A stretch of DNA of 64,000 bases, taken from NCBI GenBank assembly GCA_963678575.2, contig CAXXHV010000001.1:496001-560000 (forward strand), given 5' to 3'. The stretch comes from Pleomorphochaeta sp963678575. GTDB lineage: Bacteria > Spirochaetota > Spirochaetia > Sphaerochaetales > Sphaerochaetaceae. A program made the translations under genes and the position numbers. The first letter of the stretch is position 1; the number at the start of each line of letters is the position of its first letter. The notes under the pieces are model-generated. The model made no database searches and was not told the DNA's origin. It was given only the letters and a program-made list of their open reading frames with translations. Shown piece after piece: positions 17,211-26,696 of the stretch.

Positions 17211-18182
17211 TTATTTCTCATCAATTGCAAAAGGTGTTCCTAATGCTGAAGGAGAAGCAAAACTTCCTTTAGTTTTTAGACTATTTATTGTCATAAAAAT
17301 AAGGGTAATTATTGTAATAAAATAAGGTGCTATTGCTAAGAATTGGGCTGGGATAATCATTCTAAAACCTGCCGCTTGTAAAAAGAATTGTAAGCTTGTT
17401 ATTCCACCAAAAACAAGAGTACCTATTGCTACTCTAGCAGGGTTCCAAGCAGAGAAAATTACAAGAGCAATTGCAATCCAACCAATACCTCCAGTCATAC
17501 TATCATTCCATGAAGGAGTAAAACATAAAGAAAGAGCAGCTCCTCCAATACCGGCAAATAACCCACCAAATACAGTATAAATATATCGTGTTTTATTTAC
17601 ATTGATACCCATTGCAGCCGCTGTTCTTGGCGCTTCACCAACACTTCTTAGTGCTAAACCATATTTTGTTTTATACATAAAATACCAAGATAAAGGTAAT
17701 AATATATATAAAAAATAAGTTAATATTGAAACATCAAAAAATGCTCCTATTACTGGGATATTATGTAATACAGGTATTTGAATGTTTTCAAATTTTGAAG
17801 GTAAATTTAGACCAACTAAATTTAAGTTGTTTTCAATTGGGCCTAATCTCTTGCCAAGGAAGTTTGCAAGACCTGTTCCAAACATTGTGATTGCTAAACC
17901 TGTTACTACTTGGTTTGATCTTAATGAAATTGTTAAGAATGCATGTATTAAACTAAATACACCACCTGCTAACATGGCAAACAAAATTCCTAAAAATAGA
18001 CTTCCAGTATGAAATGAAATTGCAAATCCAGATAAAGCTCCCATTAACATGGTACCTTCAAGTCCTAAATTTAAAACCCCAGATTTTTCTGTAAAAACTT
18101 CACCTAATGTAGCATAGGTTAAACTTGTTCCCATTGCTAAAGTTGCAGCTAATAATTTTGTAATTAAATCTAATGTATTCAT
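17211..18182 (-). CDS. BMP-type nucleoside ABC transporter, second permease
   Basis: A 323-residue inner-membrane permease of the branched-chain/ribose-type superfamily (BPD_transp_2), with about 8-10 hydrophobic helices. Segments such as EKSGVLNLGLEGTMLMGAL and LSLCFTPSWNDSMTGG are typical of the smaller permease of BMP-family nucleoside importers (YufQ/NupC/RfuD-like), and GEAPRTAAAMGINVNKTRY is the loop that contacts the ATPase. Its ATG overlaps the stop of the upstream permease by 1 bp. It is the last gene of the four-gene operon. Substrate is most likely purine or pyrimidine nucleosides; riboflavin is the alternative known for a related Treponema pallidum system. Confidence 0.88.
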   Translation of the reverse strand: MNTLDLITKLLAATLAMGTSLTYATLGEVFTEKSGVLNLGLEGTMLMGALSGFAISFHTGSLFLGILFAMLAGGVFSLIHAFLTISLRSNQVVTGLAITMFGTGLANFLGKRLGPIENNLNLVGLNLPSKFENIQIPVLHNIPVIGAFFDVSILTYFLYILLPLSWYFMYKTKYGLALRSVGEAPRTAAAMGINVNKTRYIYTVFGGLFAGIGGAALSLCFTPSWNDSMTGGIGWIAIALVIFSAWNPARVAIGTLVFGGITSLQFFLQAAGFRMIIPAQFLAIAPYFITIITLIFMTINSLKTKGSFASPSALGTPFAIDEK

Positions 18183-19246
18183 TATTTATCCTCCTTAGCT
18201 TTAGCTCTAGGTTTGATTGTGTGATCAATAAATATACTTCCAGCTAATAATGGTATTAATATTAACCCTTGTAAAACATCACCCATTGCTGAAGGTAAAT
18301 GCATTGTTATTTGAAGAGCATCTGCTCCTGTTTTAAGAGCAGCTAAGAATAGGGCAACAATAATTGAAATAAATGGATTTAAACCGCTCATCCAAGCTAC
18401 AATTATACCAGTAAATCCATAACCACTATTTACGCCTTTTGTAAGACAATGCGTTACAGCTGCGGAATCAATACCACCGGCAAGACCAGCAATAGACCCA
18501 GACAAGAACATAGCAATAATTATGTTTTTCTTGATTGAAACACCTTGGCATCTAGCAGCTTCACTATTTTTACCAATCATGTTTAATTCAAAACCCCATC
18601 TTGTTTTGTAAAGTATAAAGTAAAGGATAACAACTAAGATTAATGCGATAAATATACCATAATGTACTTTACCCCAAAATCTTTGAATCCAAGCAATTTC
18701 TGGATATTTTACTGTTCCCATATTACTTTTTGGAGCTTTCCAAGCTGAAATATATAAATATTCAGCAATACCAATTGCTATGTAGTTCATCATTAACGTA
18801 GTAAGGGTTTCATCGACTTTCCATTGAGCTTTTAGAGCTCCAGGTATTCCACCCCAAAGACCTCCAAATATTATTGCCATTAAAAGACCAATAGGTAATA
18901 ATAATACGCCAGGAAGCCAAGTCCAAAATTGCATTACCCAGGTAATTCCTATAACACCCATTACATATTGACCTTCAGCACCAATGTTCCAGAATCTTAA
19001 TCTAAAAGCAATACCTACTGCTAACCCACACATTAGTAATGGAATCATTTTTACTAGAGTATATTGGATTTTTGTATTTGAGCCAAAAGCTCCTTTAAAA
19101 ATTGCTCGATAAGTATCAATTGGATCTGCTTTTGAAAATAGTAAAACAATTGCCCCAAGTACAGCAGAAATAATTAAAGAAAAAATTGGAATTAAGATTT
19201 GCATTTTTTGAGATTTTTCATTTCTTTTTTCTATTATGAATTGCAT
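18182..19246 (-). CDS. BMP-type nucleoside ABC transporter, first permease
   Basis: A 354-residue multi-pass permease of the same superfamily as its downstream partner but longer, as is usual for the first permease of this transporter class. LRFWNIGAEGQYVMGVIG and KAQWKVDETLTTLMMNYIA are characteristic, and GKNSEAARCQGVSIKKN is the cytoplasmic coupling loop. The two permeases should form the heterodimeric channel. Its start overlaps the ATPase gene by 13 bp, with the Shine-Dalgarno AAGGAG inside the ATPase coding end, so translation is coupled. Confidence 0.88.
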   Translation of the reverse strand: MQFIIEKRNEKSQKMQILIPIFSLIISAVLGAIVLLFSKADPIDTYRAIFKGAFGSNTKIQYTLVKMIPLLMCGLAVGIAFRLRFWNIGAEGQYVMGVIGITWVMQFWTWLPGVLLLPIGLLMAIIFGGLWGGIPGALKAQWKVDETLTTLMMNYIAIGIAEYLYISAWKAPKSNMGTVKYPEIAWIQRFWGKVHYGIFIALILVVILYFILYKTRWGFELNMIGKNSEAARCQGVSIKKNIIIAMFLSGSIAGLAGGIDSAAVTHCLTKGVNSGYGFTGIIVAWMSGLNPFISIIVALFLAALKTGADALQITMHLPSAMGDVLQGLILIPLLAGSIFIDHTIKPRAKAKEDK

Positions 19247-20769
19247 TCTGTACTCCTTTCAACACCAGCCATTAATAGACCGATTCTTTCTGTTGATGCA
19301 TTTTCAGCATCCATAATATCCATAATTCTTCCTTCAAACATAACGGCAATTCTATCACAAACTGTTCTAAGCTCATCTAATTCTTCGCTAACTAATAAAA
19401 TAGCTGAACCCTTATCTCTTTGAGCAATGATATTTTGTCTAACTGATTCTATTGCTCCAACATCTAAACCTCGAGATGGATATACTGCAATTAAAATACC
19501 TTTACAAGAGTTTATTTCTCTTGCAAGAATTGTTTTTTGGATATTCCCCCCAGATAAGAATTTAGCACTTGTAAATTGGTTTGGAGTTTTTATAACAAAT
19601 TTTTCAATTAATCTAGATGCAAATTCTCTAACTTTTGATCTGTTAATTACTGAATGGTGAGAAAGTTCTTCAGTACGATATTTCTTCATACTTAAGTTTT
19701 CTCCGACACTCATATCCCCGACGATTCCCATTCTTCCTCTATCAGCAGGGATGTGGCTAATTCCAGCTTTTATAATTTGAAGTGGTGTTTTATTTGTAAA
19801 ATCTTGGCCATCAATTAAAATAGAACCTTCATTTACTTTTAATAAACCAGTAATTACTTCGCTCAAGGGTTGTTGCCCATTCCCAGCTACTCCAGCAATA
19901 CCTAGTATTTCTCCTTCTCTAATTGTAAAAGAAATATCAGCTAGGGTTTTTCTTGAATGAGCTTTGGAATTTACACTTACATTTTTTAATTCGACTCTAA
20001 CTTTACCAGGATTGTAAGGGCCTTTTTTTAGATCAAATAAAACAGGTCTTCCAACCATTAGGTTAGCAATTTCGGATAATTTTTCTATTGATGAAGTTGG
20101 TTTTATACCAACGCATTTTCCTTTTCTTAATACCATAAGAGTTTCAGAGAATTCTAATACTTCAATCATTTTATGAGTAATAAAAATTGCACTTTTGCCT
20201 TCACTTAACATTTTTTTTAGAATTTTATTTAACTCTTTTGATTCTTTTGGTGTTAATACAGCAGTAGGTTCATCTAAAATTAATATATCAGCTCCGCGAT
20301 ATAATAGTTTAAGAATTTCTACTCTTTGCTGTTCTCCAACTGTTAAAGTTTCTACAAGTCTAGTTGGATCGACTTTTAATTCATATTTTTTACTTAATTC
20401 AATAATTCTTTCATTTATTTCAGAAATTGGTGGTACTGTTGGTAAATCTTTTAATCCAAGAATAATATTTTCGGCTACTGATAGATTACCTACAAGCATA
20501 AATTCTTGGTGTATCATTCCAATCCCTAATGCCATAGAGTCTTGAGGTGAATTAATAACAACATGCTTTCCATTTACAAAAATCTGACCTTCATCAGGTC
20601 TATATAAACCAACAAGCATATTCATCAAAGTACTTTTACCAGCTCCATTTTCTCCTAGTAAAGCTAATACTTCACCTTTATGGAGTTGGAGATTAACATT
20701 TTCATTTGCTAATACTCCTGGAAAGCGCTTTGTAATATTCTTCATCTCAACTACGAGAGTTTGTTCCAT
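19234..20769 (-). CDS. BMP-type nucleoside ABC transporter, duplicated ATPase
   Basis: A 511-residue protein with two ABC ATPase domains in tandem, as in the sugar and nucleoside importers of this group. The first domain has Walker A GENGAGKST (about residue 36), signature LTVGEQQRVEIL and Walker B ILILDEPTAVLT. The second has a changed Walker A (GVAGNGQQPLSE, no Lys-Ser), signature FLSGGNIQKTILARE and a degenerate Walker B (GILIAVYPSRGLD), so only the first site is likely a fully active ATPase; such asymmetry is normal in this family. It lies 89 bp downstream of the binding-protein gene, with a hairpin in between, and overlaps the first permease gene. Confidence 0.92.
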   Translation of the reverse strand: MEQTLVVEMKNITKRFPGVLANENVNLQLHKGEVLALLGENGAGKSTLMNMLVGLYRPDEGQIFVNGKHVVINSPQDSMALGIGMIHQEFMLVGNLSVAENIILGLKDLPTVPPISEINERIIELSKKYELKVDPTRLVETLTVGEQQRVEILKLLYRGADILILDEPTAVLTPKESKELNKILKKMLSEGKSAIFITHKMIEVLEFSETLMVLRKGKCVGIKPTSSIEKLSEIANLMVGRPVLFDLKKGPYNPGKVRVELKNVSVNSKAHSRKTLADISFTIREGEILGIAGVAGNGQQPLSEVITGLLKVNEGSILIDGQDFTNKTPLQIIKAGISHIPADRGRMGIVGDMSVGENLSMKKYRTEELSHHSVINRSKVREFASRLIEKFVIKTPNQFTSAKFLSGGNIQKTILAREINSCKGILIAVYPSRGLDVGAIESVRQNIIAQRDKGSAILLVSEELDELRTVCDRIAVMFEGRIMDIMDAENASTERIGLLMAGVERSTECNS

Positions 20770-20806
20770 TTTTTATCCCTATACTTTTTAAAAATCTAAT
20801 TTCAAA

Positions 20807-20835
20807 AATAGGGGTAGAAAAAGACTACCCCTATT
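20807..20835 (-). terminator. Intercistronic stem-loop between binding protein and ATPase genes
   Basis: On the minus strand an 11-bp perfect stem (AATAGGGGTAG with CTACCCCTATT) with a 7-nt loop lies 23 nt after the binding-protein stop and is followed by TTTTGAAA. The short T tract suggests partial termination or 3' end protection, giving more binding protein than transporter, a common arrangement. Confidence 0.75.
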
Positions 20836-20858
20836 AACCAAATAGTTATGGTTTATTA

Positions 20859-21956
20859 TTATTTAGCAGAACCTCTAACGCCTTCTACAAACCAATCCAT
20901 TGTTAACATATCGCCATCACTCATTTTGTCTCCAGCTGATTGTCTTACTTGACCTTGGTTATCTTTTAAAGGGCCCCAGAATACATCAAATGTATCTGCT
21001 CTCATTTGTGATTCAATTCCTTCAACTTTTTTAACAGTGTCAGCAGGAACTAAATCTGAGATTGGTGATAATAAAATCATATCATCGTCTAGACCACCCC
21101 AATATGATTGAGATTTCCATGTACCATCAAGAACTTTTTGAATTTCAGGAATCATGTAGCTCCCCCAGTTCCACATTGGTGAAACTAAAACATGATCACT
21201 ACCTGTTAATGCCATAAAGTTTGCATTGTAACCAATTGCATAAGCGCCTCTATCGATAGCTGCTTTTGCAGGTTCTGTTGTATCTTGGTGTTGAGCAATA
21301 ACATCGCAACCACCATCTAATAATGATTCAGCTGCTTGTCTTTCTTTTGAAGGGTCAAACCAAGTGTTAGTCCAAACAACAGTAACTGTAGCATTAGGGT
21401 TAACGCTTCTTGCACCTAATGTAAATGCATTAATACCACGAATAACTTCAGGAGTATTGTATGCTCCAACAAAACCTAAATGTCCAGATTCACTCATTTG
21501 ACCAGCGATAATACCGGATAAATAACGCATTTGGTACATACGACCGAAATAATTTGACATATTTTCATTGTCTAAATAACCAGAACAATGTTCAAAGTAT
21601 ACATCTGGATGTTCTTTTGCAACATTTTGCATGTATTGTTGATAGTTATATGAGTTTGCAAAAATGATTTTACAACCTTCATCAATTAATGATTCCATTG
21701 CTCTTTCACTTTCTTCATTTTCAGCAATGTTTTCCATTCTAATTACTTCAATTTTATCACCGAAGTGTTTTTCAGCAGCAATTGTTCCTTGATCGTGCAT
21801 ATATGAATAGCCAAAATCCCCAGGGGCTGTTACATAAATTACACCAACTTTTAAAGGTGCATCACTACTTACTTGAGCAGTTTCTGTAGAACCATTTGCA
21901 AAAATTGGCGCTAGTGAGATTAAAACACAAGTCAACAAAATAGATAATTTTTTCAT
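20859..21956 (-). CDS. BMP family substrate-binding protein (nucleoside importer)
   Basis: A 365-residue exported binding protein. The signal peptide MKKLSILLTCVLISLAPIFA ends at a likely signal-peptidase I site before NGSTETAQ, with no lipobox Cys at the cleavage site, so it should be periplasmic rather than a lipoprotein. LKVGVIYVTAPGDFGYSYMH is the BMP (basic membrane protein/PnrA) fold start, with the aromatic and Asp residues that stack on nucleoside bases, and VGAYNTPEVIRGINAF and the later WNWGSYMIPEI also fit. AAGGAG lies before the ATG and a near-consensus promoter lies upstream. First gene of the operon; ligand inferred as nucleosides. Confidence 0.9.
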   Translation of the reverse strand: MKKLSILLTCVLISLAPIFANGSTETAQVSSDAPLKVGVIYVTAPGDFGYSYMHDQGTIAAEKHFGDKIEVIRMENIAENEESERAMESLIDEGCKIIFANSYNYQQYMQNVAKEHPDVYFEHCSGYLDNENMSNYFGRMYQMRYLSGIIAGQMSESGHLGFVGAYNTPEVIRGINAFTLGARSVNPNATVTVVWTNTWFDPSKERQAAESLLDGGCDVIAQHQDTTEPAKAAIDRGAYAIGYNANFMALTGSDHVLVSPMWNWGSYMIPEIQKVLDGTWKSQSYWGGLDDDMILLSPISDLVPADTVKKVEGIESQMRADTFDVFWGPLKDNQGQVRQSAGDKMSDGDMLTMDWFVEGVRGSAK

Positions 21957-22007
21957 TATTTCCTCTCCTTCTAAAATAAACTAATTTTGATATAAATATC
22001 ACATTTA

Positions 22008-22036
22008 AGTATAGGGTACTAAGATACAGTTGTCAA
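22008..22036 (-). promoter_or_regulatory. Promoter of the nucleoside transporter operon
   Basis: Read on the minus strand: TTGACA (complement of 22031-22036), exactly 17 nt, TATACT (complement of 22008-22013). This is the best sigma-70 promoter in the window and sits about 50 nt before the binding-protein start. Confidence 0.85.
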
Positions 22037-22163
22037 AAAACTTTTATAGGATATTCATTTTAATTAATTATGTATGTTGTTATTTTTATTAATTTTGTTA
22101 AAAAAAGCAACAGATTTAGAGTAAAAAAACTTTTTTTTGTAGTAATCGCAACGAATTTGTTGT

Positions 22164-22400
22164 TATAATGTATGATTGGTAGTTGTATAATAAATAAAGG
22201 GGTGCATTTTGGTTGAAATTGTATTATATTATTTCATTCATTAACTAATAATAACTTAATTAATTAAACTTACTATTTGTATAGCAAAGTTGTATTATTT
22301 TTATTGATGTTGCTAGAAAAATAATTTAAAAGCAATTTTTTTTGCTTTTTATACGCATAAATTAGTACTAGACTTTTACTAATATATAGGTCAATATATA
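22164..22400 (+). promoter_or_regulatory. Leader region of the polysaccharide export operon with attenuator-like hairpin
   Basis: The 469-bp gap between the two divergent operons holds the minus-strand promoter and, on the plus strand, two TATAAT boxes (22164-22169 and 22186-22191) without good -35 partners at 17 nt. A long leader follows. At 22328-22350 AAAAGCAA pairs with TTGCTTTT around a T6 loop and ends in T residues, which looks like a terminator 76 nt before the start codon. Just after it TTAGTA and TACTAA form another small dyad. This may be an attenuator for the export genes. No riboswitch consensus was recognised. Confidence 0.4.
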
Positions 22401-22425
22401 AATAGAAAAATCGAAGGAGATTCGT

Positions 22426-24009
22426 GTGCATCTAAAGGTAAATAGACCCATAATTTTGTTTTTAGTATTAGGGTTGATAATAAATATTAATTTGTTTTCA
22501 GTTAACAATAGTGCTACTGATTTGTCAGGGTTTGTAATTAATTCTCCCTTATATAGTAATTTTACAGAAATAGATAAGCTCTCTATGGAAAATATGAGAC
22601 AACAATCATTTATTGAGCAATTAGGACTTCAAAGTGTAGAAAAAGTTATAGATAATAACATTATGCTTCTTAGCGCAATTAGTGATTCAAATTATCCTAT
22701 TACCCCAGGAGATACTTTTCAAGTAGATTATCTTGAAGGTTATGATACAAAGCAATTATTGCTTCAAGTTGATAGTGAATATAATGTAAATATACCATTA
22801 ATTACTCAAATAAATGCTGAGAATATGAAGTTGACAACATTAGTTGAAGCTATAAAGCAAAATATTTCTACATATTATGCTTTTTCATCTCCTCAAGTTA
22901 CTTTAATTTCCCTAGGAATCTTTTCAGTTGATGTTTTAGGAGAAGTAACCTCTTCCTCTACTTATTCTGTGAATGGGTTAACAAAATTAAGTGAAGTGGT
23001 TTTAGGTGCAAGTGAATATGCAAATACAAGAGATGTTGAAATTAAAGATAAACATAACAACATTAAACATTATGATTTGTACTTAGCCCTTAAGAAAGGT
23101 CAAAGTAAGGAAAATCCATTGCTTAAAGCAGGGGATACAGTTATTTTAAAACCAGCAGAAAAAACAGTTAATGTATATGGACAAGTGTATAAACCAGGGA
23201 CTTATCAAGTAAAAGCTTCTGATACATTAGAAACCATTCTTAATTATTATGCAGGTGGATTATTACCCAGTGCAGATAAAAATAATTTAATCATTAATAG
23301 ATATGATAATGAAGAAAATCAATATCAAGAAATAAAAGCTTCAATTGAGAATCAAGAAATCAATAATCTGGATAATATTTTAGTTAAAAACATTAAAATT
23401 GAAAAAAGTAGTATCAGCATTGAAGGTGCAATTAGAGAAGAAACAACAAATAGTTATACTACTTCTTCATTGTTAGGTATGGCTAGGGGAAGCGTTATTT
23501 ATAATTTCTTCCCTGGAGAAACTCTTGAGAATATGCTCGAAACAATTTCGTCAAGATTTTCTAGTACAAGTGATTTAACTAATTCATATTTGATAAGAGA
23601 TAATAAAAAAATTAATGTTGATATCCTTTCATATCTCTTAGAAGATGTTAATGATGATTTTGTTTTGAAATCTGGCGATAAATTAATTATTCCTTTTGAT
23701 CAAAAATTTGTTAATGTTCAAGGAGCAGTTGAAAGATCTAATGCTTATGCTTATGAACCTAATAAAACTGTTAATTATTATTTAACATTGGCCGGCGGTT
23801 TAACAAATGATGCAACAAAAGAAATAAAGATAACAGATAAAAATGGAAAAAATCTCAGTATTGATTCAATAGTTCCTTCCGAAGCAACTATTTATGCTGA
23901 AGAAGATACATTTAAAACTGATGTTACAACAATAGCATCAATTGTTGCTATAATTGCTTCATCTTTAGCAATTATAAATGGAACATTAGATTTGTTTGGA
24001 ATTAAATAG
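22426..24009 (+). CDS. Polysaccharide export protein with SLBB domains (Wza-like)
   Basis: A 527-residue exported protein. I use GTG 22426, since AAGGAG ends 6 nt before it. A Sec-type signal (MHLKVNRPIILFLVLGLII) is followed by a polysaccharide-export domain from ITPGDTFQVDYLEGYD (about residue 90), then three soluble-ligand-binding beta-grasp (SLBB) repeats marked by VLGEVTSSSTYSV, VYGQVYKPGTYQV and VQGAVERSNAYAY. The final 25 residues are hydrophobic (TIASIVAIIASSLAIING) and may anchor or span a membrane. No lipobox Cys is seen, unlike classical Wza. It probably forms the periplasmic or outer-membrane exit for a surface polysaccharide together with the downstream co-polymerase. The gap to that gene is 9 bp. 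Confidence 0.85.
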   Translation: MHLKVNRPIILFLVLGLIININLFSVNNSATDLSGFVINSPLYSNFTEIDKLSMENMRQQSFIEQLGLQSVEKVIDNNIMLLSAISDSNYPITPGDTFQVDYLEGYDTKQLLLQVDSEYNVNIPLITQINAENMKLTTLVEAIKQNISTYYAFSSPQVTLISLGIFSVDVLGEVTSSSTYSVNGLTKLSEVVLGASEYANTRDVEIKDKHNNIKHYDLYLALKKGQSKENPLLKAGDTVILKPAEKTVNVYGQVYKPGTYQVKASDTLETILNYYAGGLLPSADKNNLIINRYDNEENQYQEIKASIENQEINNLDNILVKNIKIEKSSISIEGAIREETTNSYTTSSLLGMARGSVIYNFFPGETLENMLETISSRFSSTSDLTNSYLIRDNKKINVDILSYLLEDVNDDFVLKSGDKLIIPFDQKFVNVQGAVERSNAYAYEPNKTVNYYLTLAGGLTNDATKEIKITDKNGKNLSIDSIVPSEATIYAEEDTFKTDVTTIASIVAIIASSLAIINGTLDLFGIK

Positions 24010-24018
24010 GAGCTAATT

Positions 24019-26568
24019 GTGGATTTAGATAATAATATAAATGAAGAAGGAATAAGTATCTCAGAATTATGGGAAATCTTTAAATCTAGATTTACTTGGT
24101 TTATTACAACCCTTGTATTAGTAGTTGTTGCTGCTGTTATTTATTTGCAGTACATTATTCCGCAATATTCTTCAACTGTAACTGTTTTAGTTGAACCTAT
24201 TACAACATCATCTTCTCTAGATGATTTAATGTTGACCAATTTAAGTTCAAGTTCTTCAAAAATATCTACTGAAGTAGAATTATTAAAAAGTAGAACAAAT
24301 ATAGATGCTGCATTAGCTTTATTAGATTTAAGTAAATATAAAGATTCTGTAGGAATTCCATATAGTGAATTTTATAAAGTAAGTTCTAAAAGTGATACAA
24401 TTTCTGTATCTTCTGTAAAGGATACAAAACTTGTCTCAATATCAGTAACAGATGAGAATCCACAATTTGCAGCTGATTTTGCGAATGCTTTATCTGTTAG
24501 TTATGATAATTTATTAACTAAAATTGCAAAAAATTCAAAAACGACTCAAAGAGAATTCTTAGAAACACAAATTCCAATTAATGAAGAAGAATTAAAAGTA
24601 GCTTCAGATAAATTAAGTGATTACAAAGAAGAATCAGGTATTATGCAGCTAACAGAAAAATCTTCAATGTTAGTTAATCAAATATCTTATTATGAACTTA
24701 GAAAAGAACCTTTAAAATTACAAAAAATTGAAGCTAATAGTAAAATTGAGTCAATTTATAATGAATTAAAAGAAAAAAATATTCTTTTACCAACTAGTGA
24801 TGAGTTAAAAAAGGATCCAACATTTTCAGCTTTAGAAAAAGATTATTCCGTTAGTGAATCTGAGTTAATAATGTATGAAGCTGTTAATGCTTCTTCAATT
24901 TCAGATAATACATCAAAAGGGTTTGGTTCTAGAACAAGTGAATTAACAAGTACTCTTTCTTCAATATCTAAACAAATGTTAGACAATATTAATCAGAAAC
25001 TTTCTAAATATTCTAATAATGATATTTATTTTTCTGCTTTATTAAATGAATATGGTAGGGCAATATTAACTGTAGAAATTTGTAATATTGGGTTAAGTGT
25101 ATTAGAACAAAGATCTATACAATTCAATGAAGAGTTAGATCAACTTCCAATTATAGAGAGAAAAATATTAGAATTACAAAGAGATGTTACTGTACTTCAA
25201 CAAATTGGTGTTCAGCTTAGAACTATGTTAGAAGAGGTTAAATTGGTTGAAGCTGCAGTTACAGGTAATGTAACTTTAGTAGATAAAGCTATTGTTCCTA
25301 ATAGCCCAGTTAGTCCTAATAAATTATTAATTTTAGCTGTTGCCTTATTACTTGGAGCTGCGTTAGGATTCTTATTAGCTCTTGTTGTAGATATGGCGGA
25401 CAATACTATAAAATCAACAGAGCAAGTTAGAAAAATTTTGAAAAATACTCAAATCCCTTTGCTAGGTTGGATTCCATTAATCAAAGATAAAACTATTAAT
25501 CCTTCTGGTAAAAAGAATATTGGTTATAAGAACTTATCAGTATACGAAGATCCAATTGCATTTGAAAGTGAAAAATATATGGCAATTGTTTCTAATATTA
25601 TTTACGCAGGTGAAACAGGAAAAAATAGAAGTGTTGCAGTTACCTCTTGTGATGTAAGTGAAGGAAAAAGTACATTAGTTGCCAATATGGCATTATGTCT
25701 TGCAAATATGGGAAGTAGAGTGTTAGTAGTTGATGGAGATTTTAGAATGCCATCAATTGAAGCTAAATTTGGTTATTCAAGAGCAAAAAAAGGGTTAGTT
25801 AATTTAATTCAAGAAAATAATGTAAAGTTTGAAGAGATTGTATTACAACCTATTGAAGAAATGCCCTTATTACATATTTTACCACCTGGTAGATTACCTC
25901 TTGTCCCAATAGCAATATTAACAAATCCAAAGATGGATTATTTGAATTCTTTGATTGGTCCTTATTATGATTATATTTTAATAGATGCTCCACCATTAGA
26001 ATATGCTTCTGAAGTTATGACTTTTGCAGAAAGATTTGACTCTATAGTTATTAATATAAGAGCAAATGTTACAACTAAACCAGCTTTGAAAACTTTATTA
26101 CAATCTTTAAACAGAGCTGAAAATCAAATATCTGGTGTTGTCCTCAATGGATGTCTTCCAAAGGATGCAGAAACTACAGCTAATGTAAGTTCTAAATATG
26201 GTCATGGATATGGTAGTAAATATGGTAGTAAATATTTCTATGGTTCAGAAAAGGTTAAAAATAATAGAACTATTACATCTAGACATAAAGCTATTAGAAT
26301 CTATAAACAAAGTTTAAGGTATAGAAAAATTAGAGATACAGAATGGCAGAAAAAGCGTGCTTCTGCTGAGGTTGCTGATATTAAAAAGAACTGGAAGAAA
26401 CCTGATGAATTTAGTTCAACAGTCTTAAAATCATCTTATAGAACAACCAGTGAAGTAGATTATGATGATATCTTTAATTTTCTTGAAAGTGATCCTTTAG
26501 CAAGTGGAAAGATAAATGATACAAAAAAAGATACAACAGATAAGGGAAAAGATAAAAAGAAAGAATAA
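24019..26568 (+). CDS. Polysaccharide co-polymerase fused to a BY-kinase (Wzc-like)
   Basis: An 849-residue inner-membrane protein, GTG start with AGGAG 7 nt upstream. The Wzz part has transmembrane segments at about residues 27-46 and 436-460 with a long coiled-coil periplasmic region between. The cytoplasmic bacterial tyrosine kinase part has Walker A SCDVSEGKST (about 543-552), Walker A' VVDGDFRMPS (about 570-580) and Walker B YILIDAPP (about 652). A tyrosine-rich stretch with repeated GSKY (about 726-745) is the likely autophosphorylation cluster, but it is followed by about 100 basic then acidic residues rather than ending the protein. It controls chain length and export of a polysaccharide. 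No glycosyltransferase or flippase genes adjoin it. Confidence 0.9.
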   Translation: MDLDNNINEEGISISELWEIFKSRFTWFITTLVLVVVAAVIYLQYIIPQYSSTVTVLVEPITTSSSLDDLMLTNLSSSSSKISTEVELLKSRTNIDAALALLDLSKYKDSVGIPYSEFYKVSSKSDTISVSSVKDTKLVSISVTDENPQFAADFANALSVSYDNLLTKIAKNSKTTQREFLETQIPINEEELKVASDKLSDYKEESGIMQLTEKSSMLVNQISYYELRKEPLKLQKIEANSKIESIYNELKEKNILLPTSDELKKDPTFSALEKDYSVSESELIMYEAVNASSISDNTSKGFGSRTSELTSTLSSISKQMLDNINQKLSKYSNNDIYFSALLNEYGRAILTVEICNIGLSVLEQRSIQFNEELDQLPIIERKILELQRDVTVLQQIGVQLRTMLEEVKLVEAAVTGNVTLVDKAIVPNSPVSPNKLLILAVALLLGAALGFLLALVVDMADNTIKSTEQVRKILKNTQIPLLGWIPLIKDKTINPSGKKNIGYKNLSVYEDPIAFESEKYMAIVSNIIYAGETGKNRSVAVTSCDVSEGKSTLVANMALCLANMGSRVLVVDGDFRMPSIEAKFGYSRAKKGLVNLIQENNVKFEEIVLQPIEEMPLLHILPPGRLPLVPIAILTNPKMDYLNSLIGPYYDYILIDAPPLEYASEVMTFAERFDSIVINIRANVTTKPALKTLLQSLNRAENQISGVVLNGCLPKDAETTANVSSKYGHGYGSKYGSKYFYGSEKVKNNRTITSRHKAIRIYKQSLRYRKIRDTEWQKKRASAEVADIKKNWKKPDEFSSTVLKSSYRTTSEVDYDDIFNFLESDPLASGKINDTKKDTTDKGKDKKKE

Positions 26569-26629
26569 TTTCATTCAAATAAATTTATTCTAAGTATTAA
26601 AAGATTATTTAAATTTAATACTATTACTC

Positions 26630-26658
26630 TTGAAATTGTTAATAAATTTTAATAACAT
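26630..26658 (+). promoter_or_regulatory. Promoter of the pyr operon
   Basis: TTGAAA (26630-26635), exactly 17 nt, TAACAT (26653-26658). The transcript would start near 26665, about 30 nt before the leader peptide ATG. Confidence 0.5.
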
Positions 26659-26696
26659 GAAAAAAATTTGGATTTAAAAAGATTTAGGAGTGATTT

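Noticed and set aside
20859..21956. Reading the BMP protein as a riboflavin-binding RfuA
   Set aside because: The operon layout fits, but nucleoside-type residues at the start of the fold and the pyrimidine/nucleoside context favour nucleosides. Left as an alternative.
22200..22245. Possible 11-codon leader peptide starting TTG after AAAGGGG
   Set aside because: TTG start and tiny size in AT-rich DNA; no link to the downstream hairpin and nothing to support translation.
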